Assembly (NCBI GenBank): GCA_024235595.1
Contig: JACKMC010000005.1
Coordinates: 124,001-188,000, forward strand
Source: Zoogloeaceae bacterium
GTDB taxonomy: Bacteria > Pseudomonadota > Gammaproteobacteria > Burkholderiales > Rhodocyclaceae
DNA: 64,000 bases
Direction: 5' to 3'
In this document: positions 17,228 through 29,193 of the stretch, in pieces
Layout: each line of letters begins with the position of its first letter
Numbering within the stretch: position 1 is the stretch's first letter
Program-made: the position numbers and the translations under genes
Notes under the pieces: model-generated
What the model was told of the DNA's origin: nothing
What the model saw: the letters and a program-made list of their open reading frames with translations, nothing else
Database searches by the model: none

Positions 17228-20200
17228 ATGTCCCAGATACTCAAGCTACGCGGCGCGCCTGCGCTGTCCGCCTCCCGTCATGCGAGGCTTTCCGAATCGC
17301 TGCTCGCCGTGCTTCCCAAGTTGCGTGGCCTTGCCGCCGAATACTGGTATCTGGTCGAACTCTCGGCGCCGCTGGAAGGCGACGAGCTCGCCAGGCTGGT
17401 CGATCTTCTAGGCGCCCACCCCGAGACGCCAAACCAGCCTGCGGGCGAGACGGTATTCGTGACCCCGCGGCTGGGCACCATCTCGCCGTGGTCGTCCAAG
17501 GCCTCCGACATCGTTCGCCAATGCGGCTTCGACAAGGTGCTGCGGGTGGAGCGGGGCATCCTCTACAGCTTGGATGCGCGCGGCAGGGTGGAATCCGCTC
17601 ATGGGCTGGTCCACGACCGCATGACCGAATCGGTGCTGCCGGCGGTGGAGGCGGGCGAAGCCTTGTTCCACCACTATGCGCCGCAGCCGCTGGCCACCGT
17701 GGATGTGCTCGGGACCGGGCGAGAGGCGTTGGTGGCAGCCAACCTCGAGCTGGGTATGGCGTTGTCCGAGGATGAGATCGATTACCTGGTGGAGAATTTC
17801 AGCCGCGAAGGTCGCAACCCCACCGACGTCGAGTTGATGATGTTCGCCCAGGCCAATTCGGAGCATTGCCGTCACAAGATCTTCAACGCCGACTGGGTCA
17901 TCGATGCCCGGCCGGAGGAGAAGACCTTGTTCGGAATGATCAAGGAGACCCACGAGGCGCATCCGCAGGGCACCGTCGTTGCCTATTCGGACAACGCCTC
18001 GGTCATTGCGGGGGCGGTGATCGATCGCTTCTATGCCGGTGCCGACGGCGAGTGGCGCTTCAACGAGGAGGAGACCCACATCCTCGCCAAGGTGGAAACC
18101 CACAATCACCCCACGGCAATCTCGCCGTTCCCGGGTGCCGCCACCGGCTCGGGTGGTGAAATTCGCGACGAAGGCGCGACTGGCAGGGGCTCGAAGCCCA
18201 AGGCGGGGCTGGCGGGTTTTTCGGTGTCGAACCTCGAGATTCCTGATTTTCGGCAGCCCTGGGAGCGGCCCTACGGCCGCCCGGGGCGCATCGCCTCGGC
18301 GCTCGAGATCATGATCGAGGGCCCCATCGGTGCGGCGGCCTTCAACAACGAATTCGGTCGTCCCAACCTCGCTGGCTATTTCCGCAGCTTCGAGCAGGAA
18401 GTGCAGGGCGAGGTGCGTGGTTATCACAAACCGATCATGATCGCCGGCGGCCTGGGCAGCATCCAGGCGCAGCAGTCCCACAAGGTGCCGTTTGCGCCCG
18501 GTACGCTGCTGATCCAGCTCGGCGGGCCGGGCATGCTGATCGGGCTGGGAGGGGGCGCGGCCTCGTCGATGACGACCGGGAGCAATACCGCGGACCTCGA
18601 CTTCGCCTCGGTGCAGCGCGGCAACCCGGAAATCCAGCGCCGCTGCCAGGAAGTGATCGACGCCTGCTGGCAGCAGGGCGAAGCCAACCCGATCCTTTCA
18701 ATCCATGACGTTGGCGCTGGCGGAATCTCGAATGCACTGCCCGAACTTGCCGAGTCGGCGGGGCTCGGTGCACGCTTCGAGCTGCGCGAGGTGCATATCG
18801 AAGAGCCCGGCATGAGCCCGCGGGAGATCTGGAGCAACGAGTCGCAGGAGCGCTATGTGATGGCGGTCGCGCCCGATCGGCTGGCGGATTTCCAGGCGAT
18901 CTGCGAGCGTGAGCGCTGCCCGTTCGCGGTGCTTGGCGAAGCGACGGCGGACGGTCGGCTGACGGTGACCGATCGCCATTTCGGCAACACGCCGGTAGAC
19001 ATGGAGATGCGGGTTCTGCTTGGCAAACCGCCGAAGATGACCCGCAAGGTGTCGCGCCGTGCGGTGCATCTGCCGCCTTTCGATGTCACCGACATCGACC
19101 TCGCCGATGCCTGCATGCGGGTGCTGCGGGTGCCGGCAGTGGCCTCCAAGAACTTCCTCATCACCATCGGCGATCGGTCGGTCGGGGGCCTTACGGCACG
19201 AGACCAGATGGTCGGGCCCTGGCAGATGCCGGTCGCCGACGTGGCGGTGACCGCGATGAGCTTCAACGGTTACCGTGGCGAAGCCTTCGCAATGGGCGAG
19301 CGCACCCCGCTGGCGTGCGTCGACGCCGCGGCCTCGGGGCGCATGGCGATCGGCGAGGCGATTACCAATATTGCGGCGGCGGACGTTGCCGCGCTTGGGG
19401 AGATCAAGCTGTCGGCCAACTGGATGGCCGCTGCGGGTCACCGTGGCGAGGACGCCAAGCTGTTCGAGACGGTGCGCGCGGTGTCGCGGTTCTGCCAACA
19501 GGCGGGGCTTTCGATTCCGGTCGGCAAGGATTCGCTGTCGATGAAGACCGCCTGGCAGGACGAGGGCACGGACAAGCAGGTCGTCTCACCCCTGTCGCTG
19601 ATCGTGACCGGCTTCGCGCCGGTGCGCGACATACGGCGGACGCTGACTCCGCAGTTGCAGCGCCCGGACGGCGTCGCCACCGAGTTGCTGCTGATCGATC
19701 TCGGCGGCGGGGCAAACCGGCTTGGCGGTTCGGCATTGGCCCAGGCCTACAATTCCGTAGGCGAGCATGCGCCCGACGTCGATCCGGCCGCGCTCCAGGC
19801 CTTCTTCTCGGTGCTGCGAAACCTGCGCGACGAAGACCTGATACTCGCTTATCACGACCGCGGCGACGGCGGTCTGTTCGCCACCGTGTGCGAAATGGCG
19901 TTCGCTTCGAAGTGTGGCCTTTCGCTGGTGCTCGACACGGTCTGCTACGACCCCTACATGAACGACGTGGACGGACTCGAGAAGAAACCCGATACGCTCA
20001 AGGGACGCTTCAACGATCGGGTCTTCGCCGGACTCTTCAGCGAGGAGCTCGGCGCCGTGATCCAGATCCGCCGCGATGATCGGGCGCGGATTACCGGGCC
20101 ACTGCGTGACGCCGGCCTCGCCTATCATTTCATTGGCGAGCCCAACGATCGCGACGAGATCCGCCTGTGGCGCAACGCCAAGCTGATGTTCGGCGCCTCG

Positions 20201-21145
20201 CGCATCGATCTGCTCAAGGCGTGGTCCGAAACCAGCTACCGGATCGCCCGGCTGCGCGACGACGCGGCCTGTGCGCAGGAGGAATTCGAGGCGCTTGCCG
20301 ATGCGACGGATCCCGGTCTGTCGATGTCGCTGGGCTTCGATCCGTCCGAGGACGTGGCGGCGCCGATGATCGCGACCGGCGCTCGCCCGAAGATCGCCAT
20401 CCTGCGGGAGCAGGGCGTAAACTCGCATGCCGAGATGGCGTCCGCGTTCGAACGTGCCGGCTTCGCACCCTATGACGTGCACATGTCGGACCTCCAGGCC
20501 GGCCGCAGAAAGCTCGCGGATTTCCAGGGGCTTGCCGCATGCGGCGGCTTTTCCTACGGCGATGTGCTCGGCGCCGGACAGGGCTGGGCCAAGTCGATCC
20601 TTTTCAATCCGGCCTTGCGCGAACAGTTCGAGGCCTTCTTCCTGCGCCAGGACAGTTTTGCGCTCGGCGTCTGCAATGGTTGCCAGATGATGGCCCACCT
20701 CGCTCCGATCATTCCGGGGGCCGAGCATTGGCCGGGTTTTCAGCGCAACCGCAGCGAGCAGTTCGAAGCCAGACTGGTGATGGTGGAGGTGCTCGAAAGC
20801 CCTTCGATCATGCTCTCCGGGATGGCCGGCAGCAGGATGCCGATCGTGGTCTCACATGGCGAGGGTCGCGCCGTGTTCGAGCAGCCCGAAGACATCGGCC
20901 TGGCGAATGTGGCATTGCGCTATGTGGATAACAACGGCAAGCCCGCGCACCGCTACCCTGCCAATCCGAACGGCTCGCCGGACGGAATCACCGGCCTGAC
21001 GACGCCCGATGGACGGTTCACGATCATGATGCCGCACCCCGAGCGCGCGCGTCGCAGCGTGCAGATGAGCTGGGTGCCGGACGGGCTCGGCGAGGACTCT
21101 CCGTGGATGCGGATGTTCCGCAATGCGCGCAAATGGCTGGCTTGA
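17228..21145 (+). CDS. purL: phosphoribosylformylglycinamidine synthase
   Basis: Catalyses the fourth step of purine synthesis, FGAR plus glutamine and ATP to FGAM. This is the long single-chain form typical of proteobacteria (1305 residues). The N-terminal PurS-like region is followed by a linker, two AIR-synthetase-like halves (NPTDVELMMFAQANSEHCRHKIF and later the AYHDRGDGGLFAT segment), and a C-terminal glutaminase with GVCNGCQMM (nucleophile about Cys1149) and MMPHPER. I chose ATG 17228 (MSQILKLRG) because family similarity starts there, although the frame is open to 16994. A TATAAT at 17161 could be its -10. Confidence 0.98.
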   Translation: MSQILKLRGAPALSASRHARLSESLLAVLPKLRGLAAEYWYLVELSAPLEGDELARLVDLLGAHPETPNQPAGETVFVTPRLGTISPWSSKASDIVRQCGFDKVLRVERGILYSLDARGRVESAHGLVHDRMTESVLPAVEAGEALFHHYAPQPLATVDVLGTGREALVAANLELGMALSEDEIDYLVENFSREGRNPTDVELMMFAQANSEHCRHKIFNADWVIDARPEEKTLFGMIKETHEAHPQGTVVAYSDNASVIAGAVIDRFYAGADGEWRFNEEETHILAKVETHNHPTAISPFPGAATGSGGEIRDEGATGRGSKPKAGLAGFSVSNLEIPDFRQPWERPYGRPGRIASALEIMIEGPIGAAAFNNEFGRPNLAGYFRSFEQEVQGEVRGYHKPIMIAGGLGSIQAQQSHKVPFAPGTLLIQLGGPGMLIGLGGGAASSMTTGSNTADLDFASVQRGNPEIQRRCQEVIDACWQQGEANPILSIHDVGAGGISNALPELAESAGLGARFELREVHIEEPGMSPREIWSNESQERYVMAVAPDRLADFQAICERERCPFAVLGEATADGRLTVTDRHFGNTPVDMEMRVLLGKPPKMTRKVSRRAVHLPPFDVTDIDLADACMRVLRVPAVASKNFLITIGDRSVGGLTARDQMVGPWQMPVADVAVTAMSFNGYRGEAFAMGERTPLACVDAAASGRMAIGEAITNIAAADVAALGEIKLSANWMAAAGHRGEDAKLFETVRAVSRFCQQAGLSIPVGKDSLSMKTAWQDEGTDKQVVSPLSLIVTGFAPVRDIRRTLTPQLQRPDGVATELLLIDLGGGANRLGGSALAQAYNSVGEHAPDVDPAALQAFFSVLRNLRDEDLILAYHDRGDGGLFATVCEMAFASKCGLSLVLDTVCYDPYMNDVDGLEKKPDTLKGRFNDRVFAGLFSEELGAVIQIRRDDRARITGPLRDAGLAYHFIGEPNDRDEIRLWRNAKLMFGASRIDLLKAWSETSYRIARLRDDAACAQEEFEALADATDPGLSMSLGFDPSEDVAAPMIATGARPKIAILREQGVNSHAEMASAFERAGFAPYDVHMSDLQAGRRKLADFQGLAACGGFSYGDVLGAGQGWAKSILFNPALREQFEAFFLRQDSFALGVCNGCQMMAHLAPIIPGAEHWPGFQRNRSEQFEARLVMVEVLESPSIMLSGMAGSRMPIVVSHGEGRAVFEQPEDIGLANVALRYVDNNGKPAHRYPANPNGSPDGITGLTTPDGRFTIMMPHPERARRSVQMSWVPDGLGEDSPWMRMFRNARKWLA

Positions 21146-21231
21146 GCGTGACCCCCGCCGTGAGTGCGACCCCATGCCGCAGTCGCGAAGCGGGGCTGGG
21201 GCGCATCATTGCGGTGTTTCAGCGGCCAAGC

Positions 21232-21251
21232 TCAGCCCGATCGCGGGCTGA
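21232..21251. repeat. perfect hairpin downstream of purL
   Basis: TCAGCCCG and CGGGCTGA form a perfect eight-pair stem around a four-base loop, 87 bases after the purL stop. No T run follows, so termination is unproven. It may be an mRNA end-protecting hairpin. Confidence 0.5.
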
Positions 21252-21295
21252 AAGTCTGGGCTCCGGGCAATGCGCAGGGGCGTCCCCCCGGCCAC

Positions 21296-21324
21296 AAAAA
21301 ACGCCCCGTAGCATGCGGGGCGTT
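21296..21324 (-). terminator. terminator of the ETF-QO gene, possibly bidirectional
   Basis: ACGCCCCG and CGGGGCGT pair around a short loop. On the minus strand the stem is followed by six T (A run at 21296-21301), about 70 bases beyond the ETF-QO stop. On the plus strand the tail TTCTTC is weaker but could also stop purL transcripts. Confidence 0.78.
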
Positions 21325-21392
21325 CTTCGTACTGCTGCGTGAGCCGTGCAGGCCGCCCGCAGCGTCGCTGCGGGCAGGTCACTGCCGGCGGG

Positions 21393-23036
21393 TCACATTC
21401 CCTGGTAGATCGGCCCCTCGCCGCCTTGCGGCACCACCCAGTTGATGTTCTGGGTGGGGTCCTTGATGTCGCAGGTCTTGCAGTGCACACAGTTCTGGGC
21501 GTTGATTTGCAGCCGCGGTTCACCGCCAGATTCGTCGCGCACGATCTCGTAGACGCCGGCCGGGCAGTAGCGCTGCTCGGGGGCGTCGTAGGTGGCGAGG
21601 TTGATCGAGATCGGCACGCTCGCGTCCTTGAGCTGCAGATGGCAGGGCTGTTCCTCCTCGTGGTTGGTGTTGGAGAGGAAGACGCTGGTGAGCCGATCGA
21701 AGCTGAGTTTGCCGTCGGGCTTGGGATAATCGATCGGCTCGCACTGAGTGGCCGGCTTGAGGGCGGTGTGGTCGGCGGTATTGTGCAGCGTCCAAGGTAC
21801 CTTGCCCTTGAAGAGTTTCTGCTCGGCGCCGAACAGCAGCGAGCCCCAGTACAGGCCTTTCTTCATGTAGGGCTTGAAGTTGCGGGTTTGGTAGAGCTCG
21901 TCGTGCAGCCAGCTTTGTTCGAAGGCCTGCGGATAGGCGCCGAGCTCGTCGCGCTGGCGCTCGGCGGCGAGTGCCTCGATGGCCGCCTCGGCGGCAAGCA
22001 TGCCGCTCTTGATCGCCGCGTGGCTGCCCTTGATGCGCGCCGCGTTGAGAAAGCCCGCGTCGTCGCCGATCAGGCCGCCGCCCGGGAAGGTGAGCTTGGG
22101 CAGGCTCTGCAAGCCACCTGCCGCGATCGCCCGGGCGCCGTAGGCGAGACGCTTGCCGCCCTCGAGAAACTTGCGGATCTCCGGGTGGGTCTTGTAGCGC
22201 TGGAATTCCTCGAAGGGTGACAGGTAGGGGTTGCTGTAGTTGAGGCCGACCACATAGCCGACCGACACCAGCTTGCCTTCGAGGTGATAGACGAATCCGC
22301 CCCCGTACGTCGCGTTGTCCATCGGCCAGCCGGCGGTGTGCACCACCAGGCCCGGCTTGTGGTTTGCGGCGGGGACTTCCCACAATTCCTTGATGCCCAG
22401 GCCGTAGGTCTGCGGGTCGGCGTCCTCGCGCAGCTTGAAGCGCGACTCGAGCTGCTTGCCCAGGTGCCCACGGCAGCCCTCGGCAAAGAGCGTGTACTTC
22501 GCGTGCAGTTCCATGCCCGGCGCGTAGGCGGGGCCTTGCTCGCCCTCGCGGGTGAGGCCCATGTCGCCGGTAGCCACGCCCTTGACCGCGCCGTTGTCGT
22601 CGAACAGCACTTCGGCGCCAGCAAAGCCCGGGTAGACCTCGACCCCTGCGGCCTCGGCCTGCTCGCCCAGCCACTTTACGACATCGCCGAGCCGCACGAT
22701 GTAGTTGCCGTGGTTCAAGAAGCAGTCGGGGAGCAGGCCCGTCGGCACCGCACGCCCACCTGTCGCGGAGAGGAAGAGCACGCGGTCCTCGGACACCGGG
22801 GTATCGAGCGGTGCGCCCTTGTCCTTCCAGTCGGGGATGAGCTCGGTAAGCGCTTTCGGGTCCATCACTGCGCCCGACAGGATATGGGCACCGATCTCGG
22901 CCGCCTTCTCGATCAGGCACACCGAAAAGTCATGGCCTCTTTCGGCGGCCAGTTGTTTCAGCCTGATCGCCGCCGCAAGCCCGGCCGGGCCACCACCGAC
23001 GATCAGGACGTCGAATTCCATCGATTCGCGTTCCAT
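21393..23036 (-). CDS. electron transfer flavoprotein-ubiquinone oxidoreductase
   Basis: A 547-residue inner-membrane-associated flavoprotein that passes electrons from ETF, and so from acyl-CoA dehydrogenases, to ubiquinone. The N-terminal FAD fold is VLIVGGGPAGLAAAIRLK. A central substrate and quinone region follows, and the C-terminal 4Fe-4S ferredoxin-like domain is NCVHCKTCDIKDPTQNINW, close to the stop as expected. ATG 23036 has a GGAG eight bases upstream; a second ATG five codons later is less well placed. The etfAB genes are not in the window. Two palindromes (23122-23141 and 23173-23192) lie in the shared divergent region with the thioesterase and aacS genes, consistent with common fatty-acid or ketone-body control. 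Confidence 0.96.
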   Translation of the reverse strand: MERESMEFDVLIVGGGPAGLAAAIRLKQLAAERGHDFSVCLIEKAAEIGAHILSGAVMDPKALTELIPDWKDKGAPLDTPVSEDRVLFLSATGGRAVPTGLLPDCFLNHGNYIVRLGDVVKWLGEQAEAAGVEVYPGFAGAEVLFDDNGAVKGVATGDMGLTREGEQGPAYAPGMELHAKYTLFAEGCRGHLGKQLESRFKLREDADPQTYGLGIKELWEVPAANHKPGLVVHTAGWPMDNATYGGGFVYHLEGKLVSVGYVVGLNYSNPYLSPFEEFQRYKTHPEIRKFLEGGKRLAYGARAIAAGGLQSLPKLTFPGGGLIGDDAGFLNAARIKGSHAAIKSGMLAAEAAIEALAAERQRDELGAYPQAFEQSWLHDELYQTRNFKPYMKKGLYWGSLLFGAEQKLFKGKVPWTLHNTADHTALKPATQCEPIDYPKPDGKLSFDRLTSVFLSNTNHEEEQPCHLQLKDASVPISINLATYDAPEQRYCPAGVYEIVRDESGGEPRLQINAQNCVHCKTCDIKDPTQNINWVVPQGGEGPIYQGM

Positions 23037-23121
23037 TATTTGTTCTCCAGCCTCTGTCCTTGTTTTCTGGCACCACCGGGTTCTGGCGGCGAGTTAGCAT
23101 CGGTGCAGCGCTTGACGTTAG

Positions 23122-23141
23122 GACGCGATCCGGGTCGCGTC
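23122..23141. promoter_or_regulatory. inverted repeat, possible operator 1
   Basis: GACGCGA, six bases, TCGCGTC: a perfect seven-base inverted repeat in the divergent region between ETF-QO and the thioesterase. It is also nested in a looser TTGACG / CGTCAA pair. It could bind a dimeric regulator. The regulator is not identified. Confidence 0.4.
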
Positions 23142-23172
23142 AACCGCCGTGCAAAGAACGCCGCCGTGCATG

Positions 23173-23192
23173 AACATACGGATGCGTATGTT
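23173..23192. promoter_or_regulatory. inverted repeat, possible operator 2
   Basis: AACATACG, GATG, CGTATGTT: a perfect eight-base inverted repeat 66 bases before the thioesterase start. Its size and symmetry are like sites of TetR-type regulators of acyl-CoA metabolism. No matching regulator gene is in the window. Confidence 0.5.
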
Positions 23193-23257
23193 ACATTATC
23201 CTCTCATCGTTTGGGGAGTCCCCCGGAAGACACCGCTGTGGCGAAGGAGAACGTCAA

Positions 23258-23668
23258 ATGAGCGACAAGCGCAAACTCATGTACACCAGTCGCATTCCGG
23301 TGCGCTGGGGTGATCTGGATGCATATGGGCACTTGAACAACACTGTTTACTTCCGCTTCTGCGAGCAGGCTCGGGTCGAGTGGATCGAGGCAGCCGGCTT
23401 TCCGGTGAGTCCGGATCGCAGGGAAGCGCCGGTCATCATCAACGCTTCGTGTACTTTTCTCGTGCCGCTTAACTATCCTGCAACCGTGGTGGTCAAGCTC
23501 TATGCCGGCGAGCCGGGCCGCAGTAGCTTCATGACCTGGTACGAGCTCCACGCGGAGGGATGTGAGCAACTGTTTGCGGAGGGCGCGAGCAAGGTCGTGT
23601 GGATGGATCATCAGACTGGAAAGTCGGTGCCGCTACCGGATACACTTCGGGCGCTGGTTGAGAGTTAA
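23258..23668 (+). CDS. acyl-CoA thioesterase (4HBT hotdog family)
   Basis: A 136-residue hotdog-fold thioesterase. The active-site segment VRWGDLDAYGHLNNTVYFRFCEQARVEW (residues 15-42) has the catalytic aspartate at Asp19 and the HLNN turn. It probably hydrolyses short- or medium-chain acyl-CoA. AAGGAG precedes ATG 23258 at good spacing. It is 35 bases upstream of the acetoacetyl-CoA synthetase gene and most likely cotranscribed with it. Confidence 0.9.
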   Translation: MSDKRKLMYTSRIPVRWGDLDAYGHLNNTVYFRFCEQARVEWIEAAGFPVSPDRREAPVIINASCTFLVPLNYPATVVVKLYAGEPGRSSFMTWYELHAEGCEQLFAEGASKVVWMDHQTGKSVPLPDTLRALVES

Positions 23669-23703
23669 ACAATAGCAAAACGATTTGTTCTAGGAGACTG
23701 CAT

Positions 23704-25668
<1,965 letters not shown>

Positions 25669-25723
25669 GGCGGACGAACCAACCCGGCGGCGGCAGCTGC
25701 CGGGAAACTGAGGAGGGACGAAC

Positions 25724-26266
25724 ATGCTGATGCATCGCGAGAAATCCGCATTGCTGGTCGTGGATGTGCAGACGCGCTTGCTGCCGGCCATTCACGGCGG
25801 TGACGAGGTGCTCGCCAACTGCGTGTGGCTCGTGGGCGTGGCGAAACGTCTTGGGGTGCCGACCGTGGTGAGCGAGCAGTACCCACAAGGCCTGGGCCGC
25901 ACCGAGGCGTCGCTGCGCAGCGCTGCCAGCGACGCCCAGTGGGTCGAAAAGCTTCATTTCTCCTGCGTCGCCGACGGGTGTCTGGTCGGGTCGGCGGTCG
26001 AAGAGCGCCGTCAGGTGGTGGTGTGCGGCACCGAGGCGCATGTCTGCGTTCAGCAGAGCGCACTGGAATTGCGTTGGCAGGGCAAGGAGGTCTTCGTGGT
26101 TGCCGACGCGGTCGGCTCGAGAGTGCCCGACAACAAGTCTCTGGCGCTCGAGCGGATGCGCGCCCACGGGATCGAGATCGTATCGCGGGAGATGGTCGCC
26201 TTCGAGTGGTTGCATCGCGCCGCAAGCGACGATTTTCGTGCCATCAACACCGCCTTCATCCGCTGA
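25724..26266 (+). CDS. isochorismatase-family cysteine hydrolase
   Basis: A 180-residue member of the isochorismatase-like hydrolases, closest in look to the YcaC subgroup. The catalytic triad is visible as Asp14 (LLVVDVQTRLLP), Lys76 (WVEKLHFSC) and Cys108 (GTEAHVCVQQ). The substrate is unknown; members act on amides or related small molecules. GAGGAGGG precedes ATG 25724. It lies 55 bases after aacS, with a GC-rich palindrome between, and may be on the same transcript. Confidence 0.9.
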   Translation: MLMHREKSALLVVDVQTRLLPAIHGGDEVLANCVWLVGVAKRLGVPTVVSEQYPQGLGRTEASLRSAASDAQWVEKLHFSCVADGCLVGSAVEERRQVVVCGTEAHVCVQQSALELRWQGKEVFVVADAVGSRVPDNKSLALERMRAHGIEIVSREMVAFEWLHRAASDDFRAINTAFIR

Positions 26267-26296
26267 ACGGGCCGCGCCGCTTTTGCTTGGCTTGCG

Positions 26297-26326
26297 TTGA
26301 GAGGCGGCCGGGACTTCGGGTATCAT
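26297..26326 (+). promoter_or_regulatory. candidate sigma-70 promoter of pyrG
   Basis: TTGAGA (26297-26302), an 18-base spacer, and TATCAT (26321-26326), 26 bases before the pyrG start. Each hexamer matches the consensus in five of six positions. Confidence 0.5.
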
Positions 26327-26352
26327 TGCGCTTTCCCGCAGTCGCTTTTCCC

Positions 26353-28004
<1,652 letters not shown>

Positions 28005-28008
<4 letters not shown>

Positions 28009-28847
28009 AGTTATGCGGTTTCGAGGCCGGCATCGACCAGCCCTTTTTCCTCATCGCCGGCCCCTGTGTGGCCGAGTCCGAGCAACTCTGCCTCGACGTG
28101 GCGGGCACGATGAAGGAAATCTGTGCGGAACTCGCGATTCCCTACATCTTCAAGGCGTCCTACGACAAGGCCAATCGCAGCTCGGGAAAGAGCTTTCGCG
28201 GCCATGGCATGTCGGAAGGGCTGAGAATCCTCGAGACGGTCAGGAAGCAGATCGGCGTGCCTGTCCTCACCGACGTGCACACCGAGGCCGAAGTGCCCGA
28301 GGTGGCCGCGGTGGTCGACGTGCTGCAGACGCCCGCATTCCTGTGCCGCCAGACCGATTTCATCCATGCGGTTGCGGCGAGCGGCAAGCCGGTGAATATC
28401 AAGAAGGGCCAGTTCCTCGCCCCGGGTGACATGAAGAACGTGGCCGCAAAGGCGCGCGAGGCCAACGGTGGTGCGGACACCATCATGGTCTGCGAGCGCG
28501 GCGCATCCTTCGGCTACAACAACCTGGTGTCCGACATGCGCTCGCTCGCGATCATGCGCGAGACGGGATGTCCGGTGGTCTTCGATGCCACCCATTCGGT
28601 CCAGTTGCCGGGCGGGCAGGGAACGTCCTCGGGCGGTCAGCGCGAGTTCGTGCCGGTGCTCTCCCGCGCCGCAGTCGCCGTAGGCATTGCGGGACTCTTC
28701 ATGGAAACCCATCCGGATCCTGCCAAGGCCTTGTCCGATGGCCCGAATGCCTGGCCTCTGCCGCAGATGCAGGCGCTGCTGGCGACCCTCAAGCAGATCG
28801 ATCTGCTGGTCAAGCAGCAAGGCCTGCTGGAAACGACCCAGGGGTGA
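28005..28847 (+). CDS. kdsA: 3-deoxy-D-manno-octulosonate 8-phosphate synthase
   Basis: Condenses arabinose 5-phosphate with PEP to give KDO-8-phosphate, the precursor of the LPS inner core. The 280-residue protein has IAGPCVAES, the KASYDKANRSSGKSFRGHG substrate loop, VPVLTDVHTEAE and the VFDATHSVQLPGG end. AAAGGAG lies before ATG 28005, and the start overlaps the pyrG stop by four bases. The next gene overlaps its own stop in the same way. Confidence 0.98.
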
Positions 28848-29155
28848 TCGCGCATCTGGTGCTGTTTCGCTTCAAGTCGGGTCCCGGGCAAGCCGACGAG
28901 CGCTTGCGCGAGATGGCGCAGGCGATGGACGAGCTGCCCGACGCGATTCCTGCGATCGTCGGCTGGCAGCATGGCTGTAACCTTACCGCAGACGATGACG
29001 CCTGGGATTATGGCCTTTTCGCGCAGTTCCGGTCCCGCGACGACTTGCAGTCCTATTTCGAGCATCCGGCCCATGTCGCCCTGCTCGAGCGGTGGTACGA
29101 AGTCGCGGAGCTTCGTTTTGCGGATTTCGAAACACCGCAGTGCCGGAGCATTTGA
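28844..29155 (+). CDS. Dabb (stress-responsive alpha/beta barrel) domain protein
   Basis: A 103-residue single-domain protein starting with GTG 28844, which overlaps the kdsA stop as GTGA. It begins IAHLVLFRFKSG and has the Dabb pattern of beta strands around a helical middle, with GLFAQFRSRDDLQSYFEHPAHVALL near the C-terminus. Dabb proteins are small ferredoxin-like dimers; the function of those encoded in metabolic operons is mostly unknown. It sits between kdsA and eno, 38 bases before eno, so it belongs to the same operon. Confidence 0.85.
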   Translation: MIAHLVLFRFKSGPGQADERLREMAQAMDELPDAIPAIVGWQHGCNLTADDDAWDYGLFAQFRSRDDLQSYFEHPAHVALLERWYEVAELRFADFETPQCRSI

Positions 29156-29193
29156 ATGAGTCGGTTTTTGAGTTTTCTGCTGAAGGAAATGTT

